A DNA stretch of 64,000 nt from Pythium myriotylum (GCA_023091665.1 JALJCQ010000003.1:1674001-1738000), one strand, 5' to 3'; counted from the first letter of the stretch, positions 12,064-23,510 are shown. The notes: generated by a model not told the origin, from the sequence alone. Numbers and translations are program-made.

Positions 12064-15033
12064 ATGGGACTCGCACATCTCAGACCAGCAAGCCTCACTT
12101 TCCAAACATTCGACTACTTGCAAGCGAGCGACCAAAGGCCTTCTGTCCTCCCAGCTCGGTCCATGGAGCCTCCAGCGGCAGTGCACCCAGCCAGACCTGG
12201 TGGCACTGCATCGAGCGACCGCGCCGAGCCGCCCAAAGCCAGCTCCTCCCTGTCGCTGCTGAACCGCGAGATCTCGTACCGCGCGTGCATCTCGGTCTTC
12301 CTGTTCGTCATCGCCTGTGCAGTGCTCACGCCATTCAAAGAGTACTACCTGGGTAGCTACGTGACCAAGCCGTTCGACGAGGTGCGCGACGATGTAGTGG
12401 CGCGGAAGCTCCACCACTTGGGCGTCATCACGAGTGGCGTGCACTACTTTGATACGTTCGATCGAAAGCACTTGCCACTGATTGACTCGACGTCACAAGC
12501 GCGACTCACCCAAGTCAAGGCTGCGTCTCTCGGCATCATTGAGTTCCTCGTGCGAGCCAACGTCCGTCGCAGCGATTTGCTCGCTGGCCTTCCACCTGAG
12601 CTCCTCACCCGCCCCGTGAACCTGATGGAAGACGTGTACGGCCCCATTTGTGGGCCCTCGTCGAAGACCGCGCCGCAGCTTCTCTTCGGCAACTGGTTCC
12701 CGGCGATCCGACACGAATTCTGTCGGGACTACAAGAACCAGTTCCCGCGAGACCGCTTCTTCAATAGTGATGGCCAAGCACCCGTGGATCGGAACCTCTC
12801 ATCGGTCGGCCAAGTCACTCTCGGACTCATTGCCGTCGTGAACATGTCGGAGATCTATCTGCGCCATTTTGACGACGCCTTGGTGGTGCGCAAGATCATG
12901 AAGAACGTGCAGGAAGGCTATGTTGGTCTTGAGCTACCAGGCTATACGGACGATGTCGCCAACGCCATAGTAGATCACTACGCAAAGGGGATGCCACTGT
13001 CCAAACTGATTGAACTGCTGCCTCGCTCGTTGGACGACAACCACATCGCGCTCGTGGATGTTCTTGGGGTGAGCCATATTCTTGCGTATTATCTCACATC
13101 GCAGCAGCTCACTATGGGCATCAACGTGAACGGGGAGGCAGCTATCATGGCCGAGGTCACCCATGCGACTGCCACGTACTTCTCGGCCGACTTCCTCATC
13201 AACACCGTCGGGATGCATCTGATCTCGACCATGCATCTGGCGCCTTTCTGGGACTGCGCAATTCACCACACAACCATGGAGAAAACCATTACGGTCGCTG
13301 ACGTAGATGCCGCTGCGATCTTGCAGTGCGGACGCGACCGAGCGTCCATCATTCCCATCTTCGCCGTCAACCTCATGTTCCTCTTCCAGAAGAACGACCG
13401 AGACTACGCGAAACTTGACAATACGACGACGTACACGTTGGGCCCCCATCGCGAGGCCGACGCGGAATACGTTCCATTGGTCGTCCCAGAAAAGCTCGCC
13501 GACTCCCAGATCCTCTCCCTAGACGGGACTGCGTGGACAAAGGCTCGAGTTCCGACATCACAGGCACTGCCTCCGACGACTCCGTACGGCTACCTTTATA
13601 CCCCGGATTGCCGTGCGTTGGTTGAAACGGTCATGCTGCAAAGCGGACGGAATGTTCAAAAGTATCAGGCATATCTTGGCGACGGGCTCGGGAACTGCGC
13701 CTTCCGCGACTCGCAAGAGACTCCTCCCCAGACGCTTTGTCGACTGTTCATGAATCAAAGCGAGCTACTTTTTAAAGCTCTTAATGGAAGCCTCATCCCC
13801 ATCCCGAGGTGCGACTCGCTTACCAGCGGTCTGTCAGCCGACCTGGCTACCTTGCAGCAATCGAATTTTCGCCAGATCGAGTGGTTCATGATCGATACGG
13901 ATTTGCTCTCGCGACGGATCCGCATCCAAGACAACACGAGCAGGCAGATCCGCACGTTCTTGCTCATTCTAAACTTGATCGGAGCGACATACTATGTGAT
14001 CGAGTACCTTGGGATCCTCCGGAGCGTCTGGGTTTTTATACGAAACAGTATTTACCGAGCACCAGCCTCCTCAGCGTCGCGCGCGAAGAAGTACACGACG
14101 ACAGAGTCACGAGGTATTCGCCTGGCTGAACTATTGCAATGCGACCCCTCCGTCGGCGCGCTTCATCACCCAGGGACCATGGTGCTCCTCTATCTTGGTG
14201 CGGTCGGTGCGCTAAGCAACATTTTCTCGCTCGGTTGCACCGCCCAGCTTTCAACCGCGCAAGGTGGAGTAGTCATCTTTTGCAAGCCATCTATCTCAGC
14301 ATCCAGTCCTGGGTTGGTGTTCATGACCCTGAGTAGCAGCTACTGGGTTATACGTGTCACGTTGCAAACGAAATCGTTCTCTGACCGCCTTGCCCACGCG
14401 TTGCGTGAGGACTTTGTTCGCTTCTGGGTCGTAAACGCGATCGCGGTGCTGGTGATTCACTTTACTTGCAAGCTCAGCGCCGATTTCGTCTTCGAGAATG
14501 TTGAACTCCACTCAGATCCACATATCTACGCTATCTTCGGCGGTCTTGCCGTGACGTGGATCATCGCCACGGGTTTCTTGCTTGCTCAAACCATCTCAAC
14601 CGACGCGTCTAAGTTAAAGAGGATGCTGCGACGTCGGTCAGTTGAACTCGCGCGCCGAGCGAGTTATGCTCGAAGTGCCAAGGAACGCGCCTTCCTTGCC
14701 AAGTGGAGCACCAGCCAGCTCGACTCAGTGCTGCACAATTGCTCGTCGCCACAGATCGCTCACGAATTAGAATCGCTGAGCCACAGCCTCAAGCAGAAGC
14801 TGACCAAGAGCGGCCGCATGCCGAGTCAGACGCAGTTGAAGACCTCTACAGGCTCTGAAATCCTGATCCACGAGTTTGTTGCTGTACATTGCGCGGCTGG
14901 AGCGCATGCCCATTTGCAGGCTGTCGTCTGGGAACTACAACAGGATGGGAGTGGGGTGTGTCGATCGCTATTCGAGCCCAAAGCGACTGTAACCGCCTCC
15001 GCAACTGGAGTCGAGCCGACTAGTTCACTTTGA
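12064..15033 (+). CDS. Multi-span membrane protein with large extracellular loop, unknown function
   Basis: Single open frame of 989 aa. An in-frame stop at 12010 precedes the first ATG at 12064; a second ATG at 12163 (MEPPAAVHPARP) could be the true start. A hydrophobic span lies near residues 75-93 (ACISVFLFVIACAVL). A roughly 540-residue Cys-containing loop follows, then about five spans (for example LLILNLIGATYYVIEYLGI and AIFGGLAVTWIIATGFLL) and a basic cytosolic tail. The arrangement, one span then a large luminal domain then a membrane bundle, fits a cell-surface or vacuolar protein. No domain was recognised. It is divergent from the aldolase-like gene. Confidence 0.75.
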   Translation: MGLAHLRPASLTFQTFDYLQASDQRPSVLPARSMEPPAAVHPARPGGTASSDRAEPPKASSSLSLLNREISYRACISVFLFVIACAVLTPFKEYYLGSYVTKPFDEVRDDVVARKLHHLGVITSGVHYFDTFDRKHLPLIDSTSQARLTQVKAASLGIIEFLVRANVRRSDLLAGLPPELLTRPVNLMEDVYGPICGPSSKTAPQLLFGNWFPAIRHEFCRDYKNQFPRDRFFNSDGQAPVDRNLSSVGQVTLGLIAVVNMSEIYLRHFDDALVVRKIMKNVQEGYVGLELPGYTDDVANAIVDHYAKGMPLSKLIELLPRSLDDNHIALVDVLGVSHILAYYLTSQQLTMGINVNGEAAIMAEVTHATATYFSADFLINTVGMHLISTMHLAPFWDCAIHHTTMEKTITVADVDAAAILQCGRDRASIIPIFAVNLMFLFQKNDRDYAKLDNTTTYTLGPHREADAEYVPLVVPEKLADSQILSLDGTAWTKARVPTSQALPPTTPYGYLYTPDCRALVETVMLQSGRNVQKYQAYLGDGLGNCAFRDSQETPPQTLCRLFMNQSELLFKALNGSLIPIPRCDSLTSGLSADLATLQQSNFRQIEWFMIDTDLLSRRIRIQDNTSRQIRTFLLILNLIGATYYVIEYLGILRSVWVFIRNSIYRAPASSASRAKKYTTTESRGIRLAELLQCDPSVGALHHPGTMVLLYLGAVGALSNIFSLGCTAQLSTAQGGVVIFCKPSISASSPGLVFMTLSSSYWVIRVTLQTKSFSDRLAHALREDFVRFWVVNAIAVLVIHFTCKLSADFVFENVELHSDPHIYAIFGGLAVTWIIATGFLLAQTISTDASKLKRMLRRRSVELARRASYARSAKERAFLAKWSTSQLDSVLHNCSSPQIAHELESLSHSLKQKLTKSGRMPSQTQLKTSTGSEILIHEFVAVHCAAGAHAHLQAVVWELQQDGSGVCRSLFEPKATVTASATGVEPTSSL

Positions 15034-15173
15034 TGTACCCAACTACATGAATACACTGGTCTGTTCAATTCATAACGCTCAATCAGTCTGATAGAGCGAT
15101 CGCGAACAGTTTCAGTCGCACAGAGACACCGCAAACAGAGTGTCCAAACACACCAGCCGTTGCCAAGTTGGGG

Positions 15174-17152
15174 TTACCGACTCAAATATTGCTCGCAAAT
15201 CACCAGCTTACTGACTTCGGGAGCCAACTTGGCTTTTCCAGTGCACACAGGGGTATCAATTGCTGTCAACATGAAATCAGGACCTGCGATGCCAGCGAGC
15301 CAGTCGGGGACGACTGAGAGATTTGTCCAGCTCATGGAAAAGATACCGCACGTTGCTGCCTGTTTCCATAGTGAGTCTGGGAGTTCTGATAGTAGTAAGT
15401 TGTAGTCAAACCAGATCGTCTGCAGCTGTACGTGGGAGCGTGGGACCCAGTTTTCCGAAACGGAATCGATGTTGTTCAACGCCAGAGAGAGCACCGTGAG
15501 CCGTGGCATGCGATAGACAGCCTCAGGGATCGCATCAAGCCCGCAAGTCATGCAGTCGAAATATAGTAGCCCTTTCCAGTGATCGCCGACTAGCTAAAGT
15601 ATTCGAGTGCCGTCGAGGTTTTCCAGGTGGATCCACTCCATTGAAGCCGCGATTGGCTTCGAGCCTGTCAGACCCATTGGGTCGTGGACAAAGCCTACAG
15701 ACCATAGCTGGACCGTGCGCAGCTCGAGGAACACGTTATTGTCGATTAGGGCGGCCTCACTCCATTGCACTAATGTGGACTCCTTCACAACGATCATCAG
15801 CTTGTTGAATTTCTGGAGTGTGCTCAGCATCTCTAAAGCTGGACAGCTAAAGAGGAAAAGGTCAGCGAGAGAAGATCGATCGAATTCATCCAGAATTGAC
15901 CGGATCTCCGCGGACGCACCCTCAAAACCCAGCAATGTGCAGTTGATTTGGCGACCGAGGCATGCCTCTTTAGTTGAAAACCAAGGATACACTCGGTGTA
16001 AGCAGACAACCTCGCTTTGCTGTGGTGACGATCCAAAGGCGCCGTTGGCAACCAGAGACACGATTAAGACCGCGACTCCATAGAGAGGAAGGAGCGCGTG
16101 GGCAAAGCGAGCGAATCGATTGTGAGGGCGTTGGGCGACGGGGTAGCGTATCTGCAAGCATGTTGCGCCTTGGGAGATCTCTCGTAGGATGGTTTGTAAC
16201 TCCAGAAAATTCACAAGCGAGTTGACGAATGGCACCACGCTGAGGACGTACAGCTTCCATGAAATAATGAGCACACGTTCAATCTCACGCGTGGAGTTTG
16301 TGAATGTCGCAATGTAGTCGAGGACGTGGGAGCGATTCAAGTAAATTCTCACGATTGGCACGTACATCCAGATTGGCAGCAGCGAGCCCCACACAAAGTC
16401 TAGCACGAGATCTGTCAACAAACACGCAAGGCGTTCCTTGATGAGGCTCCCTTTGAAGAGACGACGGAATGTGAATGCGGACACGCTGTTCAGGAATATT
16501 ACTGCTGCGTAAACGACATTGAGAGGCACGCTGCTGATGCTCTCGCTCGCGGAAACGGCCGCGATGGTTTGCCCTCCGATCTCAAATACCTCTTCAACCA
16601 AGAGCCGAATGTCGAAATGAGGCCCTCGGACACCAATTGCTCGGTGCCACTGCCCATACCAATGCTTCAGACGTCGGATAATTGATGTAGAAAGTGAGAT
16701 CGCATTTTGTACGAGTACAAAGTGTGCTCGCCTGGAAGGTGCCCCCCCCCCCCACTGATTTCTTTAATCCGCGAGCGTCCCTTTGAGTACGAGATCCAAA
16801 TGAGGCGAATACCGACTAACGCAAACACACCGCAGAGAATGGCGTAGCCAAGGGCGATACGCTGACTGTTCTGCATGAGGAACGCGTTGCCATTGGAATA
16901 GAGGAAGTAGATGCGACATAGCCACAAGAGTGAGTCGTTCGTCTCGTTCTGGAGATAGCAATACGCGAGGATGCCGAGAAGAGCGGCATTAAAGGCCACG
17001 AGTAGCAGAATCATGAGCCATATGACTCGGCGGAGCAATGGGCGAAACTCCAGCACTTCATCGACGTACTCTATCGGCGCCGCTGCCTTGGCGGGAGGAG
17101 ACATACTCGTGGTCTTCATAGTCACCTGACTACTCACGGGCACGACGCGCAT
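15174..17152 (-). pseudogene. Membrane-anchored leucine-rich-repeat protein, two lesions
   Basis: One gene is split by two breaks. The N-terminal frame (to about 16754) has three hydrophobic spans. It ends at a 12-C run on the plus strand (16742-16753), after which coding resumes in another frame (RLKHWYGQWHRAIGVRGPHF...). That frame continues through several more spans into leucine-rich repeats and meets an in-frame TAG at 15594-15596. The same frame continues beyond the stop with clear repeats (MPRLTVLSLALNNI, ELPDSLW) to a TAA at 15174. No GT-AG intron removes either lesion cleanly. The layout, spans followed by a C-terminal LRR, is a known oomycete type. Either lesion could be a sequencing or assembly error, the homopolymer especially. 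Confidence 0.6.
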
Positions 17153-17416
17153 GTTCGCCACGCCGTGAAAAGACCAGGAAGTGAGCACACCAAGCTCAAG
17201 CAACGGCAAGAGCAGACATGTTCCAAGAATAGCCAAGAATCAATCAACAACAGGAGCAGACTCGTTCCGAGAATAGCTCGTAGTAGGGTTCGAGCAGAAG
17301 TGGTCCAACGACAAGCTATCTTTCGTTTTTACTCAATCAAACACAATTCGTGGAACTTGGCGCAGTGGTAATGATCTACGCGCTCTCAAACACTGCATTC
17401 CCCATGGCAGAGAACC

Positions 17417-19446
17417 TCAACGGCCTTCGCACGTTGAGACGAAGTTGGACTGAACGTAGCCATCACGGATCATTGTCAAGGTACACAAAATGGCCTGAGA
17501 CGTGGGTCGTTGGTGGGATGCGAACGAGAGGCATCGCTTCGCGAGTTGTGAAATCGCAGCCGGACATGACGTGGACAATGTTGGCTGAAGCCCGTCCATG
17601 GCGACTTTACTCATGATCGTGATCTCCGGGAACGCAGAACGGCCGGCGTCAACCATATCCGAAAAAGGGAGGCGATGCGTGTCGAGCTCTGTGAGGATGA
17701 CACCGAAAGAGTAGACGTCACAGGCGGCAGTATAATTGCCCCCGCCGGTAATGACCTCCGGCGCGAGCCAGAGACTGGTGCCCACGCCAGTACTCATCGA
17801 GCAGTTATGAGAGAGATGCCTCGCAACCCCGAAGTCGCTGAGTTTAGCTTGGATCGGAGGCTTGGTCATTAAGACGTTCCGTGATTTGAGATCTCGATGT
17901 ATAACAGAAACCGGCTCAATCGAGTGGGCATAGGCGAGAGCCTCTGCAATATTGATGGCGACAGAGAGCTTTACGAGATCCCATGGTCTGACGGGAGTCT
18001 TGTCCAAATAGGACCGCAGGTCTCCACCATCCATATACTCAAACAGTGCTTGTACGTTTCTACGATGTGTCCATGTAGCACCGACGAATGAAACGATGCA
18101 CGGGTGACTCAACGTTGCGACGAGCTCGATCTCCTCGATGAAAGATGAGATCATCGCGTCAGACACTTGAGGATTCGCGAGGCGTTTAGACGCTAGAAGG
18201 CGATCATGCTGTGTGTCACGGACGAGAAAAACGCTGGCGTGACCTCCGGCGCCTAGGAGCCGGATGTCTAGGACACACTCAACCGTAGTCACCTTTTCAA
18301 ACGGTAAAATTCCGTTCTCAGTGCAGTCCACAGCAGACGATGGATCGGGATAAACTGAATAGGAAATCACTTCGACTTCTTTCGTTGGCCTCCCGCCCCG
18401 CCGCTTGTTGATCAATACGAGCACGATGCAGAGCACTACAGCAGAAGCCACAAGGAGCACAATGAGTAAGGTAGAGCTCTGTTTCGGTGCACTGGCACTT
18501 GAGCTAGATGGCGGAGTTGATGCACTGGGCGGTGATGTAGACGACACTGCACCCGCAACTACAGAAATTTGGGACTCCACGGACTCGTTTGAGCCGACAG
18601 CAGACCTTGAAGCCGAGGAAGATGCCTCCACGTCATGACCAGACGATGAGGTTGTTGGTGCAATACTAGACTTGGTTGGTGCGTATTTGGTCGGAGATGG
18701 CGTCGTTGCTGAAGGTAATGAGCTGTTCTCCGCATTTGCCGAGGTAACATCTGGAATTGGCGGGACGGCCCAGCCAGACTGGTAGTTGTACAGAGGAACA
18801 GAACGCATCAGATCGTCTGTGCATTAGGAAAATAGCAGCCCAACCGCAGTGCGAAAGTCACCTAGACCCTCAGAGGCGGGAAGTGGGCACAACATGCGAT
18901 CGATCAAGATGTAGAGGCGGTCCGAAAGAACAGCGCATTCGCTCGAGCAAGTTTGGAGACTCGTCATGATCTTGACAGCTTTCAACTCAGCGAGGCTGTA
19001 TCTAAGTCTAGGAACGACAGGTTCATCGCCTTTTCGCATTCCACAGCCTCGCTAGGATAGTGGGAGATGAAATCTTCGACGAGATTCGGTGGACATGCCG
19101 CTCCTGGCAGGCGATAGTACCAACAGAAGTCAAGCATCGGCGCCGCGAAAGCCTGGAATGCTGAGTCGATGGCCTTTTTCTCGGTTGCTGTTGTGGACTT
19201 CAGCTTCGAGAGCGCGAGCAACTGGCTCGCCACAGCGCTGCAGTCCGAGTCACTACACATCTTCGAAGCCTGCACAGCGGTCATAACACTGTCGGCTCCA
19301 AAAGCAAACCCCGAACCTGATGAACATTTTGAGACCTCGCTCGAGAGGTTCCCCAAGACGACTGAGTACGGTATGTCGAGTCCTTGAATCGCTTGTGTCC
19401 ACACGAGCATCAGTAGCAAAGGAGCAAAGCACATCGCTCGAGGCAT
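17417..19446 (-). CDS. Class A elicitin-like receptor kinase (TKL), ectodomain frameshift
   Basis: ATG at 19446 opens a signal peptide (MPRAMCFAPLLLMLVW). The ectodomain begins C-x23-C-x4-C (SGFAF..., CSDSDC), like the other class A genes. Around 18990-19020 the reading frame shifts by one base (LDLDTASL to AELKAVKI), with length and cysteine positions of the paralogs kept across the shift. A 45-nt intron (18817-18861) removes an in-frame TAA just before YNYQSGWAVPP. Then come a Ser/Thr-rich stalk, a membrane span (LLIVLLVASAVVLCIVLVLI) and an intact RD kinase: GAGGHASV loop, Lys in ASKRL, HRDLKSRN, DFGVA, APEV. It would be a surface receptor if the shift is an artefact; otherwise it is a young pseudogene. 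It is head to head with the class B pseudogene at 19761. Confidence 0.6.
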
Positions 19447-19760
19447 CACAGTCTCGTTGAGCACTTCGTGGAGATAGGTAAATGACCCGGCGTGCCCCCT
19501 GCTAGGTTGCGGTGCACTATTCTATAAAAGGATAACCTTTGATAATATTATGCTGTCGATGGTGATCAGCCGGTCCACGTTGCATTCATCCAAACAAAAC
19601 GATGTGGCGATATCACATCGTTAGCATCTAAAGAACTGTATAATTACATAGCGTTGAGGAGGTTCAGCTGACGCTCGAGGTCGAAGCCCATCGCGCATGG
19701 TCCGTGGGATTGTCGACTGGATTCATTTCGCTGTCACGCCAGAGGAAGACGTGCCAAGCC
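19447..19760. promoter_or_regulatory. Divergent intergenic region of kinase pair 1
   Basis: 314 bp separate the ATG of the class A gene (19446) from the first plausible ATG of class B (19761). It holds a TATA-like TCTATAAAAG at 19521-19530 and an Inr-like ATTCATTTCGC near 19723-19733, which recalls the oomycete initiator. A shared promoter is inferred, not shown. Confidence 0.35.
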
Positions 19761-21372
19761 ATGCGGATTTTAACGGAGACCGTTACCTGCAACATCAGCG
19801 AGAGTGCGTGGCCCGCGGGCGCCGTCACCCAATGCCTCGCGCAGTCTACAGCGTCGTTGCACTATGAGCTGAGCTACTCGTCGTCGCAGCTGGCCAAGAT
19901 GTGCACGAGCGACGCGTGTCAGAGCATTGTTGCGGTGATCAAGTCGCAAAATCCACGCGAGTGCAACACGGGAGCCAACTGGCTCTATGCCGACTTCCTC
20001 ACGCCTCTCGATGAGATCTGCCACAGAACTAGCGCGCCACCAGCAGCGACTGCGACGGCTATTCCGTCGTCGGCACCGACAACATCTGCGTCGCTGTCCC
20101 CGCCCACAACGGCAACCGCAACACCTGCAGTGTCGAAATCACTACCGACGCCTTCATTGAATGACGACAGCATCAAGTCAGTGACTCCTTCAGCGGACCA
20201 AGGGAGAGCTACTAGTCACCCCAGCAGTGCGCCAAGTCACTCGTCCTCTGGATCATCAGTGAATGAAATGATACACTCGTCGCAGCCGCAGGCTGACACC
20301 ATAACCACTGAACCTCCTCTGCCAACTTCAGCCCCTGCGCGATCAACAGCAAAACCCTCGGCAGGATCGATTGCAATGATCGTGATTGCCTTCGCAGTGT
20401 TCGTTGTGGGTTTAGCTGTGTCAATCAACAAGAAGCGCAGGAACGATCGGCGCTCAAGTAAATCAATTTCCACAAATACTGTGACGAAATCAGCAGTGGT
20501 ATCGCTCGCAAGTACATCTACTGGATCCACCGAGACTCGAACAGGTCCCGATGGCTCTGAAAACAACTCGCTCCATCGAATGCTCGAGCCACTGCGCAAC
20601 TGGCGAGTAGACTCGAGAGACATCAGCGACGTTTCGCCTCTTGATGGCTCATTCTTCCTAGTCAACCTCAACAACGCTCGCGTCGTTGCCTCCAAAAGGA
20701 TGCTGCATGGCCAATCTGACCCTCGAAAACTTAGATCACTTATCGCGGAGATCATGCTCGTCTCCACGCTGAAGCACCCAAGTATTGTTGAGTTTGTAGG
20801 CGTTGCATGGACCCAGCCTTGGGATCTCCAGGCTCTATTCGAGTTCATGCCGCTCCGAGACTTGTGTTCTGTGTTGGCTCAAAGGTGTCCAGCTCCAGGG
20901 TCCCATTGGGACCAACTAAAAGCTGAAGTTGGCGCTTCAAATCGCTGAGGGGCTCGTGTACTTACACTCTTTCAATCCGCCAATCATCCATCGCAACCTG
21001 CAAGCCAAAAAGATTCTTCTGAACGAAAACATGCAGGCTAAAATAAGCGACTTCAGCAGTTCGTTCCATCTGGAAACGACTTCAACGATGGGTGATCACT
21101 CCGTCAAATGGATTGGACCTGAGCTAGCATCTGCGAAGCAGGTTTCGGAGCGCTGTGATGTGTACGCGTTCGGGATACTCCTCATCGAGATGGATACAAC
21201 TCAACCTCTTGACACACACTCCACCAAGCGGTCCACTCTGACTCAACGCCTATCGGCGGTCAGCGACAAGAGAATACACAGGATTGCGCGGCGTAGCTTG
21301 TCTGAGAATCCGACTTATCGGCCGAGTGCACTCGAGCTTGCTTTTGAGTTTCGCCAGATTCTAAAACAATAG
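19761..21372 (+). pseudogene. Class B elicitin-like receptor kinase, decayed
   Basis: The ectodomain has CTSDAC followed by 14 residues and Cys (C-x4-C-x14-C), the elicitin spacing, then a Pro/Ser/Thr stalk and a membrane span (AMIVIAFAVFVVGLAV). One extra A in the run at 20918-20924 shifts the frame in the kinase (QLKAEVG... instead of LKLALQIAEGL). The rest follows in the frame ending at 21372. Kinase motifs are also lost: the glycine loop is absent, HRD is HRN, DFG is DFS, and APE is GPE. The lysine of ASKR remains. The gene is therefore both frameshifted and catalytically dead. It is head to head with the class A gene at 17417-19446, which also carries a frameshift. Confidence 0.75.
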
Positions 21373-21424
21373 AACATGGATACCCGGCCGAAGGCAGAGG
21401 ACGGATCCAGCAAACCGCTAGATG

Positions 21425-23233
21425 CTAAAATGCTTTGACAATTTTTCGAAGAATGAAAGCAACCTCTAGGGCGTTGGGGCGGTCGGTAGGACTAGTTGTC
21501 ACACATTTCTCGACGAGAGGCGCGATTTGTGGATGGCACGACGATGATACGCTCGGCTGAAGCTCGCCGCGTGCGACCCGTTGGAGCATGTTAAACTCGG
21601 ATGTTGATTCGCCGAGTTCTGCGAATGGTAGCGCGTGAGTGTCCATCTCAACAAGCAAAATACCGAAGGAGTAGATGTCGCACAGCTCATTGTACTTCCC
21701 ACCCCCGGTAATCACTTCCGGAGCGAGCCACCGACTTGTCCCGATACCAGTCGACATGGTTGCATTCTCAGATTGAAAGCGAGAAACGCCAAAATCGCTT
21801 ATTTTTGCTCGCATCTTGGCGTCGAGAAGAATATTTCGTGCCTTCAGATCTCGGTGAACGACCGGTGGGCTGAATGAGTGGACGTATGCGAGGCCTTCCG
21901 CAACCGCCAGAGCAATTTGGACCTTCATGCGTGTCCACGAAAGGGGTGTGCGATCGAGATGCGATCGTAGATCTCCCTTTGACATGTACTCGAGGAGAAC
22001 TTGCAAGTCTCTAGGGGATGTCCACGCTACTCCGACGAACGTGACGATACTGGGGTGATGCAATGTAGATATGATGCTGACTTCTGCAATTAATGCTCTC
22101 AGCCTCTTGTCGCTGAACTGGTCATGGATGAGCCTCTTGGACGCTAACACGCGATTATCGTTGAACTTGACCAGCATCACGGCTCCTTGAGCGCCACTGC
22201 CGATCAGCGAGATGTCTCGCAGCTCTCGAGCGTCAACACGCCAATTCGCCAACGGTGTAAGCAAAACGGAGAGTTCGTCTGGAGCGCCAGCATGTCGTGG
22301 TAGAGATTGTCCACTCGATCCCGTTCCGGTTGTCGTCAGCTCTGTGTAGATGTCCTGTTCGTTCAATAATTTATTGGCCTTCTTCTTCCTCAAATGTCTG
22401 TACACGAACCACAATCCAAGCAAAACAACAAGGGCGGCAGCGATGACTACACCAATCATCACTGTATGGGATGACGAAGTTGCCACCGATGCCTCATTGG
22501 CGATTTGCCCCGAATCAGATGAGCTCGGCAGGCGCCCCGACTTCTTTCCTGTAAAGGAAGTGCTGCTGTCAGTCGAAGACGACGCTGAGGACGACGATGT
22601 TGGCGACAGGGAAGGTGGGGAAGTGGAATCTCCGGAAGTGGGCGACGGTGTCGTTGGCTCGGAGGTGGACTCGGTCTTCGATGGACTCGGAATCTCCGAC
22701 TTGCCAGATCCAGCAGACGATATCCCGGGTGAAGAAGCAGCAGTTGTCGATGGTGGCTCGGAGGTCTCACCACGTGTTGCTGTCACCGTGGGCTTTGCGG
22801 GCGTTGGGGCAATGCTCGGTGCGGTTGATGGCGTATGTGTGGTCGGTGTCGCAGGAGTAGGTGTGGGAGCAGGAGCAGGCACAGGGGCTGGTGCGGGGGT
22901 TGGAGGCGATTGACTGGGAGATGGCGCAGGCGTTGTCGCTTGAGAGCGACACACAGCCTCCAGTGGCGTGATCATATCCGCGTATAGCTGCACGTGGGCA
23001 GCAGAGCACTCTCGCGGGTTCGCTGCTTTCATGGCGTCGATGATCTCGAGACACGTTTTGACTCGGCAAATTTGTATCATTGTCTTGTAATCGAGCCGGT
23101 ACATGAAGTCATAGTCCACAACCGTCCCCGAGTTCATCAAACAGGAGTCCTGTGTGCTCTGGGGCCAGCGCACGGTCGTATCGCACGGGGCAGCGGCTTC
23201 CGTACGCCGCCGCGCACGGAAGGCCCGTGCCAT
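21425..23233 (-). CDS. Class B elicitin-like receptor kinase (TKL), intact
   Basis: Continuous 602-aa frame from the ATG at 23233. The ectodomain shows CRVKTC, 14 residues, Cys, with further cysteines before and after, matching the elicitin fold. A Thr/Pro/Ser-rich stalk follows, then a membrane span (about residues 255-278, VMIGVVIAAALVVLLGLW), a basic stop-transfer and the kinase. Kinase motifs are complete: GSGAQGAV, ASKRL, HRDLKARN (about 455), DFGVS, APEV, GTSRW. It should be an active membrane Ser/Thr kinase. The N terminus (MARAFRARRRTEAA) is not a convincing signal peptide, so a 5' exon may be missing. It is head to head with class A at 23511, and is most like the class B gene at 37353. 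Confidence 0.8.
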   Translation of the reverse strand: MARAFRARRRTEAAAPCDTTVRWPQSTQDSCLMNSGTVVDYDFMYRLDYKTMIQICRVKTCLEIIDAMKAANPRECSAAHVQLYADMITPLEAVCRSQATTPAPSPSQSPPTPAPAPVPAPAPTPTPATPTTHTPSTAPSIAPTPAKPTVTATRGETSEPPSTTAASSPGISSAGSGKSEIPSPSKTESTSEPTTPSPTSGDSTSPPSLSPTSSSSASSSTDSSTSFTGKKSGRLPSSSDSGQIANEASVATSSSHTVMIGVVIAAALVVLLGLWFVYRHLRKKKANKLLNEQDIYTELTTTGTGSSGQSLPRHAGAPDELSVLLTPLANWRVDARELRDISLIGSGAQGAVMLVKFNDNRVLASKRLIHDQFSDKRLRALIAEVSIISTLHHPSIVTFVGVAWTSPRDLQVLLEYMSKGDLRSHLDRTPLSWTRMKVQIALAVAEGLAYVHSFSPPVVHRDLKARNILLDAKMRAKISDFGVSRFQSENATMSTGIGTSRWLAPEVITGGGKYNELCDIYSFGILLVEMDTHALPFAELGESTSEFNMLQRVARGELQPSVSSSCHPQIAPLVEKCVTTSPTDRPNALEVAFILRKIVKAF

Positions 23234-23510
23234 TGAAGCTGGTTGGTGTCACGAAGGCAATTGAGTTCTGAGGTGATGGCGTGAAGATAGTGGACTGTTT
23301 CCGACGCATACATCCAGTTTCAGAGTGTGGTGCCAAGGCCAGAGGTATGATATCCTGGCGTCTGCTTTGAATCAAGGATCGGAGAATACCACGTGAGAAA
23401 GGCGAATCTGGCCGGCCTGCTGGGGGGTTCCATATCACAGTCCAGTGTTCGAGTGGACGTCGCGGCTGGCTCATGTGGGAATCACAGCGCCTCGTTCCTC
23501 GGCGGCAAGA
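23234..23510. promoter_or_regulatory. Divergent intergenic region of kinase pair 2
   Basis: 277 bp lie between the ATG of class B (23233, minus) and the ATG of class A (23511, plus). Both transcripts must start in or near this gap. No strong TATA or Inr match was seen. A GGCCAGAGG/CCTCTGGCC element lies near 23377-23385. Confidence 0.3.

Noticed and set aside
17345..17400. tRNA-like start (TGGCGCAGTGGTAA)
   Set aside because: No T-arm, no matching acceptor stem and no anticodon stem could be formed.
18990..19025. 23-nt intron (GTCGTT..CAG) that would restore the frame of the class A gene
   Set aside because: Too short for any intron in the window, and removing it shortens a region whose length matches the paralogs only when it is kept.
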